A stretch of 64,000 bases of DNA from Alkalihalobacillus bogoriensis ATCC BAA-922 (GTDB lineage: Bacteria > Bacillota > Bacilli > Bacillales > Bacillaceae_F): positions 1 through 64,000 of the forward strand of contig NZ_JHYI01000006.1 of NCBI RefSeq assembly GCF_000621445.1, written 5' to 3'. How positions within the stretch are numbered: position 1 is the stretch's first letter; every line of letters begins with the position of its first letter. The notes under the pieces are model-generated. The model did not search any database and had not been told where the DNA came from. It was given only the letters and a program-made list of their open reading frames with translations. Of the stretch, positions 1-7,493 are shown piece by piece. A program made the position numbers and the translations under genes.

Positions 1-8
1 TGTAGATC

Positions 9-369
9 GGTAAAAATCTTTGTCCACTCCCCAATCCCTCTCAATCCCTTCTCCCCCAAGCCTTCCCCCCACTTTTACCACACTCTTACAGGTAAAAATG
101 TTTGTCCAGAATAGAAAAGATAAGGGGACAGGAATTAGGGTTTTGAGCGATGAAAAAAGGTAAAAATGTTTGTCCGTAGTAGAGGTAAGGATTAAGGAAT
201 TAGGGTAAATGGCTGAATGAAAAAAAGAGCCAATGTCAGTGTTATCAACACTTTCAAAGACTCCTTCATGCTTTTTCTCTACCCCTTATCCCTTTCACCT
301 TAAAAATACTTTGGACAGAGTTTTTTACCCTTGGACAAGGTTTTTTACCTGCGGACAGAGTTTTTTTGG
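9..369. repeat. Inverted set of 17-bp repeats behind phoU
   Basis: Three copies of GGTAAAAATNTTTGTCC lie in direct orientation at 9-25, 91-107 and 159-175. Three inverted relatives of the form GGACANNGTTTTTTACC lie at 313-329, 333-349 and (degenerate end) 353-369, the last three exactly 20 bp apart. The two groups can pair as RNA or cruciform and sit directly after the phoU stop. No gene is credible in this 374-bp stretch. Role is unknown; transcription termination or mRNA 3'-end protection for the pst operon is possible. Confidence 0.7.
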
Positions 370-374
370 GGGGT

Positions 375-1034
375 TCAATTTAAATCAAAATGCTTCCCGT
401 TTACTTCATACACTACCCATTCTGCGACATTTGTTGCATAATCAGCTATCCGTTCAATATATCTACCTAAAAATGCAAGTTGTGTTGTTTGTTCGGCTCG
501 TAATTCTTCTGTTCCTAAGTTCATAATGTCACGTATATATTGACCGTACATTTGATCAACTTTGTCGTCTAACATCGCAATTCGCTGTGCCACTAATATA
601 TCACTAGTCATATAAGCGTTTAAAGACGTTTCTAACATATTGCAAGCAATATCAGCCATCTCTAATAAAATGTCTCTTTGGCCTGGTAAATAATTTGTAT
701 CAATTCGTTTTGAAACTTTAGCCATATCAACGGCTAAGTCACCAATCCGTTCTAAATCACTTGATATTTTTAAGGCAACGATTAATTTCCTTAAGTCTCC
801 AGCCACAGGTTGCTGCTTGGCTATCATTAACACAACCTCATCATTGATCGCTAACTCCATTTGATTAATCTCTATATCACCCTGTATGACTTTTTCTATT
901 TTCATAGCGTTTCCTTGTTGGAACGCTTCTATAGCAAGAGATAGAGACTGTTTAACTTGCTGACCCATCTTTTGTATTTCTTGCTTAACCTCAACTAGTT
1001 GGTGAGTGAAATTTCCTCTAATTTCCATTCGCAT
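375..1034 (-). CDS. phoU: Phosphate-signalling protein PhoU
   Basis: PhoU couples the Pst phosphate transporter to the phosphate two-component system and represses uptake when phosphate is plentiful. The 219-residue product is of normal family length and shows the two tandem three-helix PhoU repeats, each with its metal-binding signature: ERIGD at residues 95-99 and ERIAD at 194-198. It is the last gene of pstSCAB-phoU and begins 11 bp after pstB. The start has two possible ATGs six bases apart behind AGAAGG; the first is used here, and the second has the better spacing. Cytosolic, membrane-associated through PstB in known systems. Confidence 0.95.
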   Translation of the reverse strand: MRMEIRGNFTHQLVEVKQEIQKMGQQVKQSLSLAIEAFQQGNAMKIEKVIQGDIEINQMELAINDEVVLMIAKQQPVAGDLRKLIVALKISSDLERIGDLAVDMAKVSKRIDTNYLPGQRDILLEMADIACNMLETSLNAYMTSDILVAQRIAMLDDKVDQMYGQYIRDIMNLGTEELRAEQTTQLAFLGRYIERIADYATNVAEWVVYEVNGKHFDLN

Positions 1035-1045
1035 AATCCTTCTCT

Positions 1046-1870
1046 CTACCCAAAACGGCCTGTTACATAATCTTCAGTTCTTTTGTCTGCTGGATTAGAA
1101 AAGATGACATCCGTTTTATCATATTCTACCGTTTCTCCATTTAAGAAGAAGGCCGTCTTATCAGAGATTCGAGCGGCTTGTTGCATATTATGAGTGACAA
1201 TAATGATTGAATAATCATTTCTTAATTGCTGGATTAATTCCTCAACTTTTAACGTTGATTTAGGATCTAACGCAGAAGTAGGTTCATCCATTAAAATGAC
1301 GTCTGGTTCAATGGCAAGACAACGAGCAATACATAATCTTTGTTGTTGACCACCTGAAAGTCCATAAGCATTTTCGTTTAAACGGTCTTTTACTTCATCC
1401 CAAATATAAGCACCACGTAAGCTTTTTTCTACAATTTGATTGAGGATTTTTTTGTTTCGAATTCCATGAATTCTTGGTCCGTATGCAATATTATCATAAA
1501 TAGATTTAGGGAATGGGTTTGGCTTTTGAAACACCATACCGACTTTCGTTCTTAAATCTTCGACTTGATATGATTTTCCTAAAATGTTTTCACCACGATA
1601 AGAAATATTACCGGAAATTTTAACATTTGGAATAAGCTCAACCATGCGGTTTAACGTTTTTATATAAGTAGATTTTCCACAACCTGAAGGACCAATAATT
1701 GCAGTTACTTCATTTTCATAGACCGATAGATTAATATTTTTTAAGGCCTGATCTTTGCCATACCATAAGTTTAACCCTTTTGTATCATATACAACCTTGC
1801 CTTCTGTTTGAACAGATTCCACCGTGTCTACCTTTTCATTCTTATTTTCATTCACTGAAACTAATGCCAT
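1046..1870 (-). CDS. pstB: Phosphate ABC transporter ATP-binding protein PstB
   Basis: ATPase of the high-affinity phosphate importer PstSCAB. The 274-residue protein has a Walker [10 protein letters not shown] at residues 60-68, the signature LSGGQQQR at 171-178 and Walker B VILMDEP at 191-197, followed by SALD and the switch histidine ([10 protein letters not shown]). The first ~30 residues are a charged extension before the ABC fold starts at KGLNLWYG, longer than in many PstB proteins. A GGGGAGGAAACAAC stretch precedes the ATG. Operon position between pstA and phoU supports the assignment. Confidence 0.97.
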   Translation of the reverse strand: MALVSVNENKNEKVDTVESVQTEGKVVYDTKGLNLWYGKDQALKNINLSVYENEVTAIIGPSGCGKSTYIKTLNRMVELIPNVKISGNISYRGENILGKSYQVEDLRTKVGMVFQKPNPFPKSIYDNIAYGPRIHGIRNKKILNQIVEKSLRGAYIWDEVKDRLNENAYGLSGGQQQRLCIARCLAIEPDVILMDEPTSALDPKSTLKVEELIQQLRNDYSIIIVTHNMQQAARISDKTAFFLNGETVEYDKTDVIFSNPADKRTEDYVTGRFG

Positions 1871-1897
1871 TGTTGTTTCCTCCCCTTTAAAAATAAA

Positions 1898-2782
1898 TTA
1901 ATATCTTCGTTGAAACTTGTTTCTGATAATAATTGCAACTGAGTTCATTAAAAATAAAACAATTAATAAAACAACAATCGTTGCAGCTGCTAAATTCGCA
2001 TATTCCGCTACTAACACTGAATCTATTGTCCAGTAGTAAATTTGCATTGGTAATATTGTAAATCTGTCCATAATCCCCCCAGGAAAAGGAACAAGTAAAG
2101 CTGGTATTCCAATAACAACAAGCGGAGCTGTTTCACCTATTGCACGAGATAAAGATAAAATGAGCCCTGTTAAAATACCTGGTAAAGCTGCAGGTAATAC
2201 AACATTTTTTATCGTTTGCCATTTTGTTGCTCCCATAGCGTAAGACGCTTCACTTAAGTGTTGTGGAACCGAACGAAGAGCTTCTTGGCTGGCAACAACC
2301 ACGATAGGAAGAACTAATAAAGACATTGTAAGTCCACCAGCAAGAACAATGTTACCTAAATCCATTGCTCGAACAAAGATAGTAAGACCTAAAATTCCAA
2401 AAACGATGGAAGGTACTCCCGCTAAATTTCGAATATTCGTTTGAATAAAAGAATGAATTTTTCCCCTTTTTGCATAAGCTTCTAAATAAATCGCTGTACC
2501 AACACCGATTAGCATCGTTACAGGAGCAACAACGGCCATTAACCAAAGAGTTCCAAGAATAGCTCCCATAATACCCGCTCTATCAGCATTGGTTGAAAGT
2601 CTACCAGTCAGAAAATCATAGTCAATCCATCCTATACTTTGAGAAAAAACTCTTGCTATTAATACTGCCAATACAATTACGCCAAATGTAGTCGATAGGA
2701 AAAATATTGTTTTTGCAATATTATTTCGTAGTAATCGTGTATTCATTTTTTTCTGGACTTGCACACTGTCTACATATTTCAT
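1898..2782 (-). CDS. pstA: Phosphate ABC transporter permease PstA
   Basis: Inner-membrane permease that pairs with PstC to form the phosphate channel. The 294-residue protein has a first membrane segment near residues 22-45 and about five more, with the coupling-loop region around EALRSVPQHLSEASYAMGATKW, typical of binding-protein-dependent permeases (the EAA loop that contacts PstB). It starts one base after the pstC stop, so the two are tightly coupled translationally. Confidence 0.96.
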   Translation of the reverse strand: MKYVDSVQVQKKMNTRLLRNNIAKTIFFLSTTFGVIVLAVLIARVFSQSIGWIDYDFLTGRLSTNADRAGIMGAILGTLWLMAVVAPVTMLIGVGTAIYLEAYAKRGKIHSFIQTNIRNLAGVPSIVFGILGLTIFVRAMDLGNIVLAGGLTMSLLVLPIVVVASQEALRSVPQHLSEASYAMGATKWQTIKNVVLPAALPGILTGLILSLSRAIGETAPLVVIGIPALLVPFPGGIMDRFTILPMQIYYWTIDSVLVAEYANLAAATIVVLLIVLFLMNSVAIIIRNKFQRRY

Positions 2783-2783
2783 T

Positions 2784-3737
2784 TTAATATTCCTCCCTAA
2801 ATCTACGAGAAATATATTGAGCTAGTAAATTCATGACGAGAGTAAAAACAAATAATGTCATAGCAACAGCATATAAGCTGTAATATATAGTCGAACCAGC
2901 AGGAGCATCTCCCCCGGTGACTTCAACAATATATGCAGTCATCGTTTGCATAGATTGTGTAATATCAAAAGTAAAGTTTTTCGTACTACCACTAGCAATT
3001 GTTACGATCATTGTTTCACCAATTGCCCGTGATATTCCAAGTACAAAAGAAGCAATAATTCCAGACATAGCAGCAGGTATAATAACCTTTCCTGTTACCT
3101 CTAGTTTTGTTGAGCCTAAAGCTAACGCTCCTTCTCGCATTGAATTCGGTACCGAACTCATTGCATCTTCAGATAAAGACGCTACCATAGGAATAATCAT
3201 AATACCCATTACAATTCCCGGGCTTAATATATTTGTAGCCTCTAACCCTGGGATAAACTGTCGTAATAATGGTGTTACAAATGTGAATGCAAAAAAACCA
3301 TAAACAATCGTTGGGATTCCTGCTAGCACTTCTAAAATCGGCTTTAATAAACGTCGAACTTTGTCTGATGCGTATTCACTAAGAAATATCGCAGTCATTA
3401 ATCCTATCGGAATCGCAACTACCATTGCAATTAATGATGATAGTATCGTTCCCATTAGTAACGGTAACACTCCAAACTGCGGCTCTTGACTTAAAGGTTT
3501 TAATACTGTACCCGTATAGAAGTCTAAAATCGGCACTCTTTGAAAAAATTCAATTGTTTCAGTAAATAATGTATATAAAATTCCGACTGTAGTTAAAACA
3601 GATATTGTTGCGATAAACAATAATACTTTTGGGATAATTTTTTCGATAATTGCGTTAATGCTTCTGGAACTTTTATTTTTCGAAACCATTTCGCGAACGT
3701 TTAACGTATTCCCCTTATTTTCAATGCCCTTTTCCAT
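2784..3737 (-). CDS. pstC: Phosphate ABC transporter permease PstC
   Basis: Second permease subunit of the phosphate importer. The chosen start (MEKGIENKGN) follows GAAAGGGGT with 7-nt spacing; a reading frame 10 residues longer lacks a binding site. The 317-residue product has an N-terminal cytosolic tail of ~35 residues, a membrane helix (KVLLFIATISVLTTVGILY), a large loop and about five further helices, with the EAA-like loop SSVPNSMREGALALGSTK. It is separated from pstS by a hairpin that probably lowers its expression relative to pstS. Confidence 0.95.
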   Translation of the reverse strand: MEKGIENKGNTLNVREMVSKNKSSRSINAIIEKIIPKVLLFIATISVLTTVGILYTLFTETIEFFQRVPILDFYTGTVLKPLSQEPQFGVLPLLMGTILSSLIAMVVAIPIGLMTAIFLSEYASDKVRRLLKPILEVLAGIPTIVYGFFAFTFVTPLLRQFIPGLEATNILSPGIVMGIMIIPMVASLSEDAMSSVPNSMREGALALGSTKLEVTGKVIIPAAMSGIIASFVLGISRAIGETMIVTIASGSTKNFTFDITQSMQTMTAYIVEVTGGDAPAGSTIYYSLYAVAMTLFVFTLVMNLLAQYISRRFREEY

Positions 3738-3795
3738 AAAATGGACCCCTTTCAGACCTTGTAACATTTTTCAATTAAATAAGTGAAAATGAACA

Positions 3796-3830
3796 GAAGA
3801 TGAGAACTTAACGGAACAGCTCTCATCTTC
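3796..3830 (-). terminator. Intercistronic hairpin pstS/pstC (attenuator)
   Basis: A perfect 10-bp stem, GAAGATGAGA paired with TCTCATCTTC, with a 15-nt loop lies between pstS and pstC. On the - strand it is followed by TGTTCATTTTC rather than a clean U-run. Such partial terminators or stabilisers after the binding-protein gene are common in ABC operons and give excess PstS; that role is inferred. Confidence 0.6.
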
Positions 3831-3843
3831 ACATTTATTTGTT

Positions 3844-4866
3844 TTACTTTAATCCTTCTAAAAATTGAACATTTTCTTGAATTTCTGCATCTGGTAATGG
3901 AGCAAATCCAGTTTCACCAGCAAAAGTATTTACATTGTTAACCGCATATAATGCAAAATCTAAAACTTGAGGCTTTTCTTTTGCCATACCAACATTTAAA
4001 TATGTGAATACTGGACGAGTAAATGGAGCGTAATCAGCATCTTCACCAATTGTTTCTAATGTTGGCTCAACTGCACCTTCACCGAAATCTACATGAACAG
4101 CTTGTAATTTATCTGTGTTGTTAACATAGTAACCAAATCCGAAAAATGCGATTCCATTTTTATCTTCTGAAACTAAGTTTACTAGAGTGGAATATTCTTG
4201 TTGAAGATTTACTGTATCAACTAAATCTTCTTTTTCTAGAATCTTTTCATAGAAAAATTCGTATGTTCCATGGTTTTCATTTGGTCCCATTGGTTTGATT
4301 TCCTCGTCTGGAAACTCCGGACGAATATCAGACCATTTTGTAACTCCACCATCATGTTTGAAAATACTAATTAATTCTTCTTTTGTTAATTCAGTAGCCC
4401 AATCATTTTCTTTGTTAATAACAAAAGTTAAACCATCTAAAGCTACTTTAATTTCTTTAACGTCTAAACCAAGCGCATCTACTTCCGCTTGTTCTTCTTC
4501 CTTTATAGTACGAGAAGCATTGTTAAAATCTGTTCCGTTTTCAACTAGGAATTTACCGAAACCAGCACTTGTACCTGCACGACTTACTTCTACTGATACA
4601 TTTTGTTGTTCTGTAGCCATGTACTCGTCAGCAATTGCTGCCATTAATGGGAATACAGTTCCCGAACCATCGATTACAACACTACCTTCTAAATCCCCTG
4701 TTGCTTCTTCAGCAGGCTCTTCTTCTGTTGCATCATCCGTTTTTTCTGTTTGTTCAGTGTCAGTGTCACCAGTTGTGTCACTATTTACTGGCTCATCTCC
4801 AGAACCACACGCTGCTAAAAATGCCATCAATGCTGCCATTACTAATAACAATAAAAGCTTCTTCAC
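3844..4866 (-). CDS. pstS: Phosphate-binding lipoprotein PstS
   Basis: Extracytoplasmic phosphate receptor that delivers phosphate to PstCA. The 340-residue product has a lipoprotein signal peptide with lipobox LAAC (cysteine 20), an acidic Thr/Glu/Asp-rich linker of ~35 residues, and the periplasmic-binding-protein fold. Phosphate-contact motifs are visible: IDGSGTVFPL, SRAGTSAG and SRTIKEEE. The start is GTG, 7 nt behind GGGAGGAC. The very acidic linker would suit a salt- or alkali-tolerant surface, which is only a hint. First gene of the pst operon. Confidence 0.95.
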   Translation of the reverse strand: MKKLLLLLVMAALMAFLAACGSGDEPVNSDTTGDTDTEQTEKTDDATEEEPAEEATGDLEGSVVIDGSGTVFPLMAAIADEYMATEQQNVSVEVSRAGTSAGFGKFLVENGTDFNNASRTIKEEEQAEVDALGLDVKEIKVALDGLTFVINKENDWATELTKEELISIFKHDGGVTKWSDIRPEFPDEEIKPMGPNENHGTYEFFYEKILEKEDLVDTVNLQQEYSTLVNLVSEDKNGIAFFGFGYYVNNTDKLQAVHVDFGEGAVEPTLETIGEDADYAPFTRPVFTYLNVGMAKEKPQVLDFALYAVNNVNTFAGETGFAPLPDAEIQENVQFLEGLK

Positions 4867-4948
4867 TTAATTGTCCTCCCTTTTCTACGAGAAAAATGAT
4901 ATTGTGTAGAGTGGTTTTTTGTCAGTTATTGTCCCTCTCACAATTGCT

Positions 4949-5003
4949 AGTATAGTAGGCGAATATTAAGGTGGTGTGTTGCGTTTGTAAATATTTTGTA
5001 AAC
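4949..5003 (-). promoter_or_regulatory. Probable PhoP-controlled pstS promoter
   Basis: Reading the - strand, two TTTACA repeats 11 bp apart (complement of 4986-5002) resemble the TT(A/T/C)ACA direct repeats bound by PhoP in Bacillus. About 28 bp downstream is a -10-like TACTATACT (complement of 4949-4957) with no good -35, as expected for an activated promoter. This places the start of transcription ~80 bp before pstS. Inference from motif and position. Confidence 0.5.
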
Positions 5004-5224
5004 AAGTCTTTAATAACATTAAGAGTGTAACAGTTCAACGTAATAATTGAACCCTTTTTGTAATCGCTTTCTACAAATAAAACCTTTATACTACGAGATT
5101 TGAACATTTATTATTTCTTTTTCCGATTGTAAATATATTGAATTTATACATTTATTTCTCACTAAAAAAAATAAAGTATATCTATCAATTAACGGACGTA
5201 TTAAAAGTAATCATATGGGGGTTA

Positions 5225-5321
5225 ACTCTTTAGAGGGGAGGGCTCCAACTTTGGACAACTGTCCATTACTCGTTGCTAGAAGTGATGATAAAAGTAGAAA
5301 CAGCTGTCCAAACGAAAGAGT
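5225..5321. repeat. Imperfect ~97-bp palindrome with TGTCC/GGACA arms
   Basis: ACTCTTT at 5225-5231 pairs with AAAGAGT at 5315-5321. Inside it, TTTGGACAACTG near 5250-5261 pairs imperfectly with CAGCTGTCCAAA at 5301-5312. It lies just past the stop of the hydrolase gene at 5340 and may end its transcript. The TGTCC/GGACA core is shared with the other hairpin repeats of this window, but the spacing is not. The rest of 4867-5339 holds only the pstS promoter region. Confidence 0.45.
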
Positions 5322-5339
5322 GATTTTCGATTTGTTATA

Positions 5340-6065
5340 TTAAGTAAAGGACCAACCTTTAGATGCTAACTCAACTTGTCCATCATAACTTTCTTTCACT
5401 TCAGTAAGTAACGAAGCTCGCTCACCAAAATGTGGTAAATGGGTAAGCAATACATGTTTTGCTCTTGCTGTTTTTGCAAGTATGCCAACATCTTGACTAT
5501 TCATGTGTCCACCAACTGTTTCTTGATTTTTATAAAAACTACACTCAGTAATTAACAAATCACACTCTTGTGCAAATGAAGCGAGCCCGGAGAAATAACT
5601 TGTATCTGCTGTATACACGAATTCTTTTTTCCCGTTCGTAATCCTCATCGCATAACAAGGAGCCGGATGGTTTGTCTTCAAAAAGGAGATGGAAAACGGA
5701 CCTATTTGTAAAGGTGTGTTTGATTCGTAAGCGATTGCTTTGACATATGGTTCATACGCTAATGTATCAAAACGTTTATCGTCCTTATGACCATAAATGA
5801 ACAGCGGTATAGAAGCTCGACCAAGCTTTGTTTCAATTAACCTTGCATAATGCAGAACACCGATGTCGGCAATATGGTCTTGGTGGTAATGAGAAACAAC
5901 GACAGCATTTAACTTTTGAAGAGGACAATATCGTTGAAGATGACTTAATACACCACTGCCACAATCAAGCAAAAGAGAAAAGTCATCTTGTTGAATTAAA
6001 TAACCTGATGTTGCTCCCTCTCGTTCCGGATAACCATGCCAGCAACCAATCACGGTAAGTTTCAT
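5340..6065 (-). CDS. MBL-fold metallo-hydrolase (YhfI-like)
   Basis: Metallo-beta-lactamase-fold hydrolase of the RNase Z-like branch, 241 residues. The start MKLTVIGCWHGYPE follows AAGAAGG with suitable spacing; a frame 12 residues longer has no binding site. The dinuclear zinc site is visible as SHYHQDH (HxHxDH), the later His in TNHPAPCYAMR, Asp in YTADTSYF and the final His in LLTHLPHF. It resembles B. subtilis YhfI as I recall that protein; the substrate is unknown. It stands alone between the pst promoter region and a repeat element. Confidence 0.85.
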   Translation of the reverse strand: MKLTVIGCWHGYPEREGATSGYLIQQDDFSLLLDCGSGVLSHLQRYCPLQKLNAVVVSHYHQDHIADIGVLHYARLIETKLGRASIPLFIYGHKDDKRFDTLAYEPYVKAIAYESNTPLQIGPFSISFLKTNHPAPCYAMRITNGKKEFVYTADTSYFSGLASFAQECDLLITECSFYKNQETVGGHMNSQDVGILAKTARAKHVLLTHLPHFGERASLLTEVKESYDGQVELASKGWSFT

Positions 6066-6134
6066 ATATGTACCTTCTTTCTTCTTGAAATCATGCTGCA
6101 CAAGTTACATGACAAGCGAGAGTAGATGCCGTAA

Positions 6135-6313
6135 CGGACATCTGTTCCGCTATTCTATCATTTTTCATATAAAATCCAATTCGTTCGGACATCTGTTCCA
6201 TTATATCAGCGAAAAGAAAGGATATTTTTGAAAAGATGGCAAAATAGAGGAACATATGTCCGAACACCTTTGAAAAAAGCTCGTTTTCACGTAAATAACG
6301 GAACAGGTATCCG
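6135..6313. repeat. Four-hairpin repeat element A1 (51/62/51 spacing)
   Basis: Two direct copies of the 15-mer CGGACATCTGTTCCG begin at 6135 and 6186, and two inverted copies (CGGAACANNNNTCCG type) begin at 6248 and 6299. Each 15-mer is itself a small hairpin with CGGA/TCCG stem and 7-nt loop. Spacing 51/62/51 bp is the same as in the elements at 12861 and 19125. It fills the gap between the hydrolase gene and rpmA. Confidence 0.85.
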
Positions 6314-6367
6314 CTAAGCTCGAGACAAACTCCACTTTCCGCATTTCGCGCCTTTTAAACATAAAAA

Positions 6368-6394
6368 ATACCCTTGCCCAATGGACAAGAGTAT
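6368..6394 (-). terminator. rpmA terminator
   Basis: On the - strand, ATACTCTTGTCC and GGCAAGGGTAT form a strong stem with a 4-nt loop followed by TTTTTTAT, immediately after the rpmA stop. This ends the rplU-prp-rpmA transcript. Confidence 0.85.
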
Positions 6395-6400
6395 TATTTC

Positions 6401-6685
6401 TTATTGTGCAGCAGGATATACACTTACTTGTTTGCGGTCGCGACCAACGCGTTCAAACTTAACAACGCCGTCTACTTTCGCAAATAAAGTGTCATCTCCA
6501 CCTTTACCTACGTTCACTCCAGGATAAATACGAGTACCACGTTGACGAACAAGGATTGAACCACCTGTTACCGTTTGGCCATCCGCACGTTTTGTACCAA
6601 GACGTTTCGAAATCGAATCACGTCCGTTTTTCGTACTACCTACCCCTTTTTTCGAAGCGAAAAATTGAAGGTTCATTTTTAGCAT
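6401..6685 (-). CDS. rpmA: Ribosomal protein bL27, with cleavable N-terminus
   Basis: Large-subunit ribosomal protein near the peptidyl-transferase centre. The 94-residue product starts at [10 protein letters not shown] behind GGAGGTG. The N-terminal [10 protein letters not shown] is the Firmicutes-specific extension removed by the protease Prp after the LQFFA motif, exposing SKKGVG. Prp is the next gene upstream in the operon, only 12 bp away. Unlike in B. subtilis, spo0B-obg do not follow; a repeat element does. Confidence 0.97.
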   Translation of the reverse strand: MLKMNLQFFASKKGVGSTKNGRDSISKRLGTKRADGQTVTGGSILVRQRGTRIYPGVNVGKGGDDTLFAKVDGVVKFERVGRDRKQVSVYPAAQ

Positions 6686-6697
6686 GAGATTCACCTC

Positions 6698-7030
6698 CTA
6701 TAATTCTGTAATTGTAATATGTTCACCATATTCTTCTTCCATCGATCGAAGAGCAACAACCATACCTTCTAGTAAAAGTTGTACTTTCTCATACGTCTTC
6801 TCATGTAACTGAGTGGGGACGATACAGCGGAGAAAGCCACCATCATCTTTCATCTCGACTTCAAGCTCTGTGTTCAATAAGGTAGCAATCGCATTGACTG
6901 CTCCAAATGTAACCGCAGAAGCTCCAGCACAAACGATGTCAGATCCATAAGGTCCAGCATTTGCATGCCCTTCCATTGAAAAAGAAGCAATTTCTTTTGT
7001 ATCAAGTCGTTTTACTTGAACAATAATCAT
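6698..7030 (-). CDS. prp: Ribosomal-processing cysteine protease Prp (YsxB)
   Basis: Cysteine protease that trims the N-terminal extension of ribosomal protein L27, essential in Staphylococcus aureus. The 110-residue protein has the catalytic pair at His22 (EGHANAG) and Cys34 (DIVCAGAS), the same positions as in the characterised enzyme. It lies between rplU and rpmA, so protease and substrate are co-expressed. Confidence 0.95.
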   Translation of the reverse strand: MIIVQVKRLDTKEIASFSMEGHANAGPYGSDIVCAGASAVTFGAVNAIATLLNTELEVEMKDDGGFLRCIVPTQLHEKTYEKVQLLLEGMVVALRSMEEEYGEHITITEL

Positions 7031-7035
7031 CGTGA

Positions 7036-7344
7036 TTAGCCGTTAATCTTCTCGATAACAACTTTAGTATAAGGTTGACGATGACCTTGCTTACGACGGT
7101 AGTTTTTCTTTGCTTTCATTTTGTAAACGATGATTTTTTTCGCACGACCTTGTTTTTCAACTTTCGCCGTTACTGTTGCTCCTTCAACATATGGAGCTCC
7201 AACTTTCACATCGTTTCCACCAACTAGAAGAACTTTATCGAAGTTCACTTGGTCGCCTTCATTTGCATCCAATTTTTCGATGTAGATTTCTTGTCCTTCT
7301 TCAACTTTAACTTGTTTCCCACCAGTTTCAATAATTGCGTACAT
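7036..7344 (-). CDS. rplU: Ribosomal protein bL21
   Basis: Large-subunit ribosomal protein binding 23S rRNA. The start [17 protein letters not shown] is chosen by homology and by the AGGAGGTG binding site; the upstream frame runs through the L21 leader and is not coding. The product is 102 residues with the basic C-terminal stretch [12 protein letters not shown] typical of bL21. First gene of rplU-prp-rpmA. Confidence 0.97.
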   Translation of the reverse strand: MYAIIETGGKQVKVEEGQEIYIEKLDANEGDQVNFDKVLLVGGNDVKVGAPYVEGATVTAKVEKQGRAKKIIVYKMKAKKNYRRKQGHRQPYTKVVIEKING

Positions 7345-7460
7345 TCTCTGCACCTCCTCAGTATACTCAGACTCGCCAAATGCTAGGTAAGACAAACGTC
7401 TTTTTAAACCCGCTTTGTGCGGTTGTAGTTCTTTGGGAGATATCCAAACAACTAACAAAA
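7345..7460 (-). ncRNA. L21 leader (autoregulatory 5' UTR)
   Basis: The transcript between the promoter and rplU is ~115 nt and contains the pieces expected of the Firmicutes L21 leader: CCGCACAAAGCGGG hairpin, GACGTTTGTC hairpin, and the conserved end GGCGAGTCTGAGTATACTG just before the ribosome binding site. In this family L21 is thought to bind the leader and limit its own synthesis. The assignment is from pattern recall, not a covariance-model search. Confidence 0.75.
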
Positions 7461-7463
7461 GAC

Positions 7464-7493
7464 ATCATACCATATTTTTAAAATCCCTGTCAA
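7464..7493 (-). promoter_or_regulatory. SigA-type promoter of rplU operon
   Basis: On the - strand TTGACA (complement of 7488-7493) and TATGAT (complement of 7464-7469) are separated by 18 bp, with a TATGG extension before the -10. It overlaps the last codon of rng, so the ribosomal operon starts inside the end of the previous gene. Confidence 0.8.

Noticed and set aside
233-526. 97-codon frame on + at the window start
   Set aside because: It runs through the 17-mer repeats and overlaps the end of phoU in antisense; no binding site and no protein-like composition.
4922-5107. 61-codon frame on - upstream of pstS
   Set aside because: It covers the Pho-box promoter region, has no ribosome binding site and would overlap the promoter elements.
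7345-7458. N-terminal extension of rplU by 38 codons
   Set aside because: The bL21 family starts at [11 protein letters not shown], the AGGAGGTG site sits before that ATG, and the extra sequence is the structured L21 leader.
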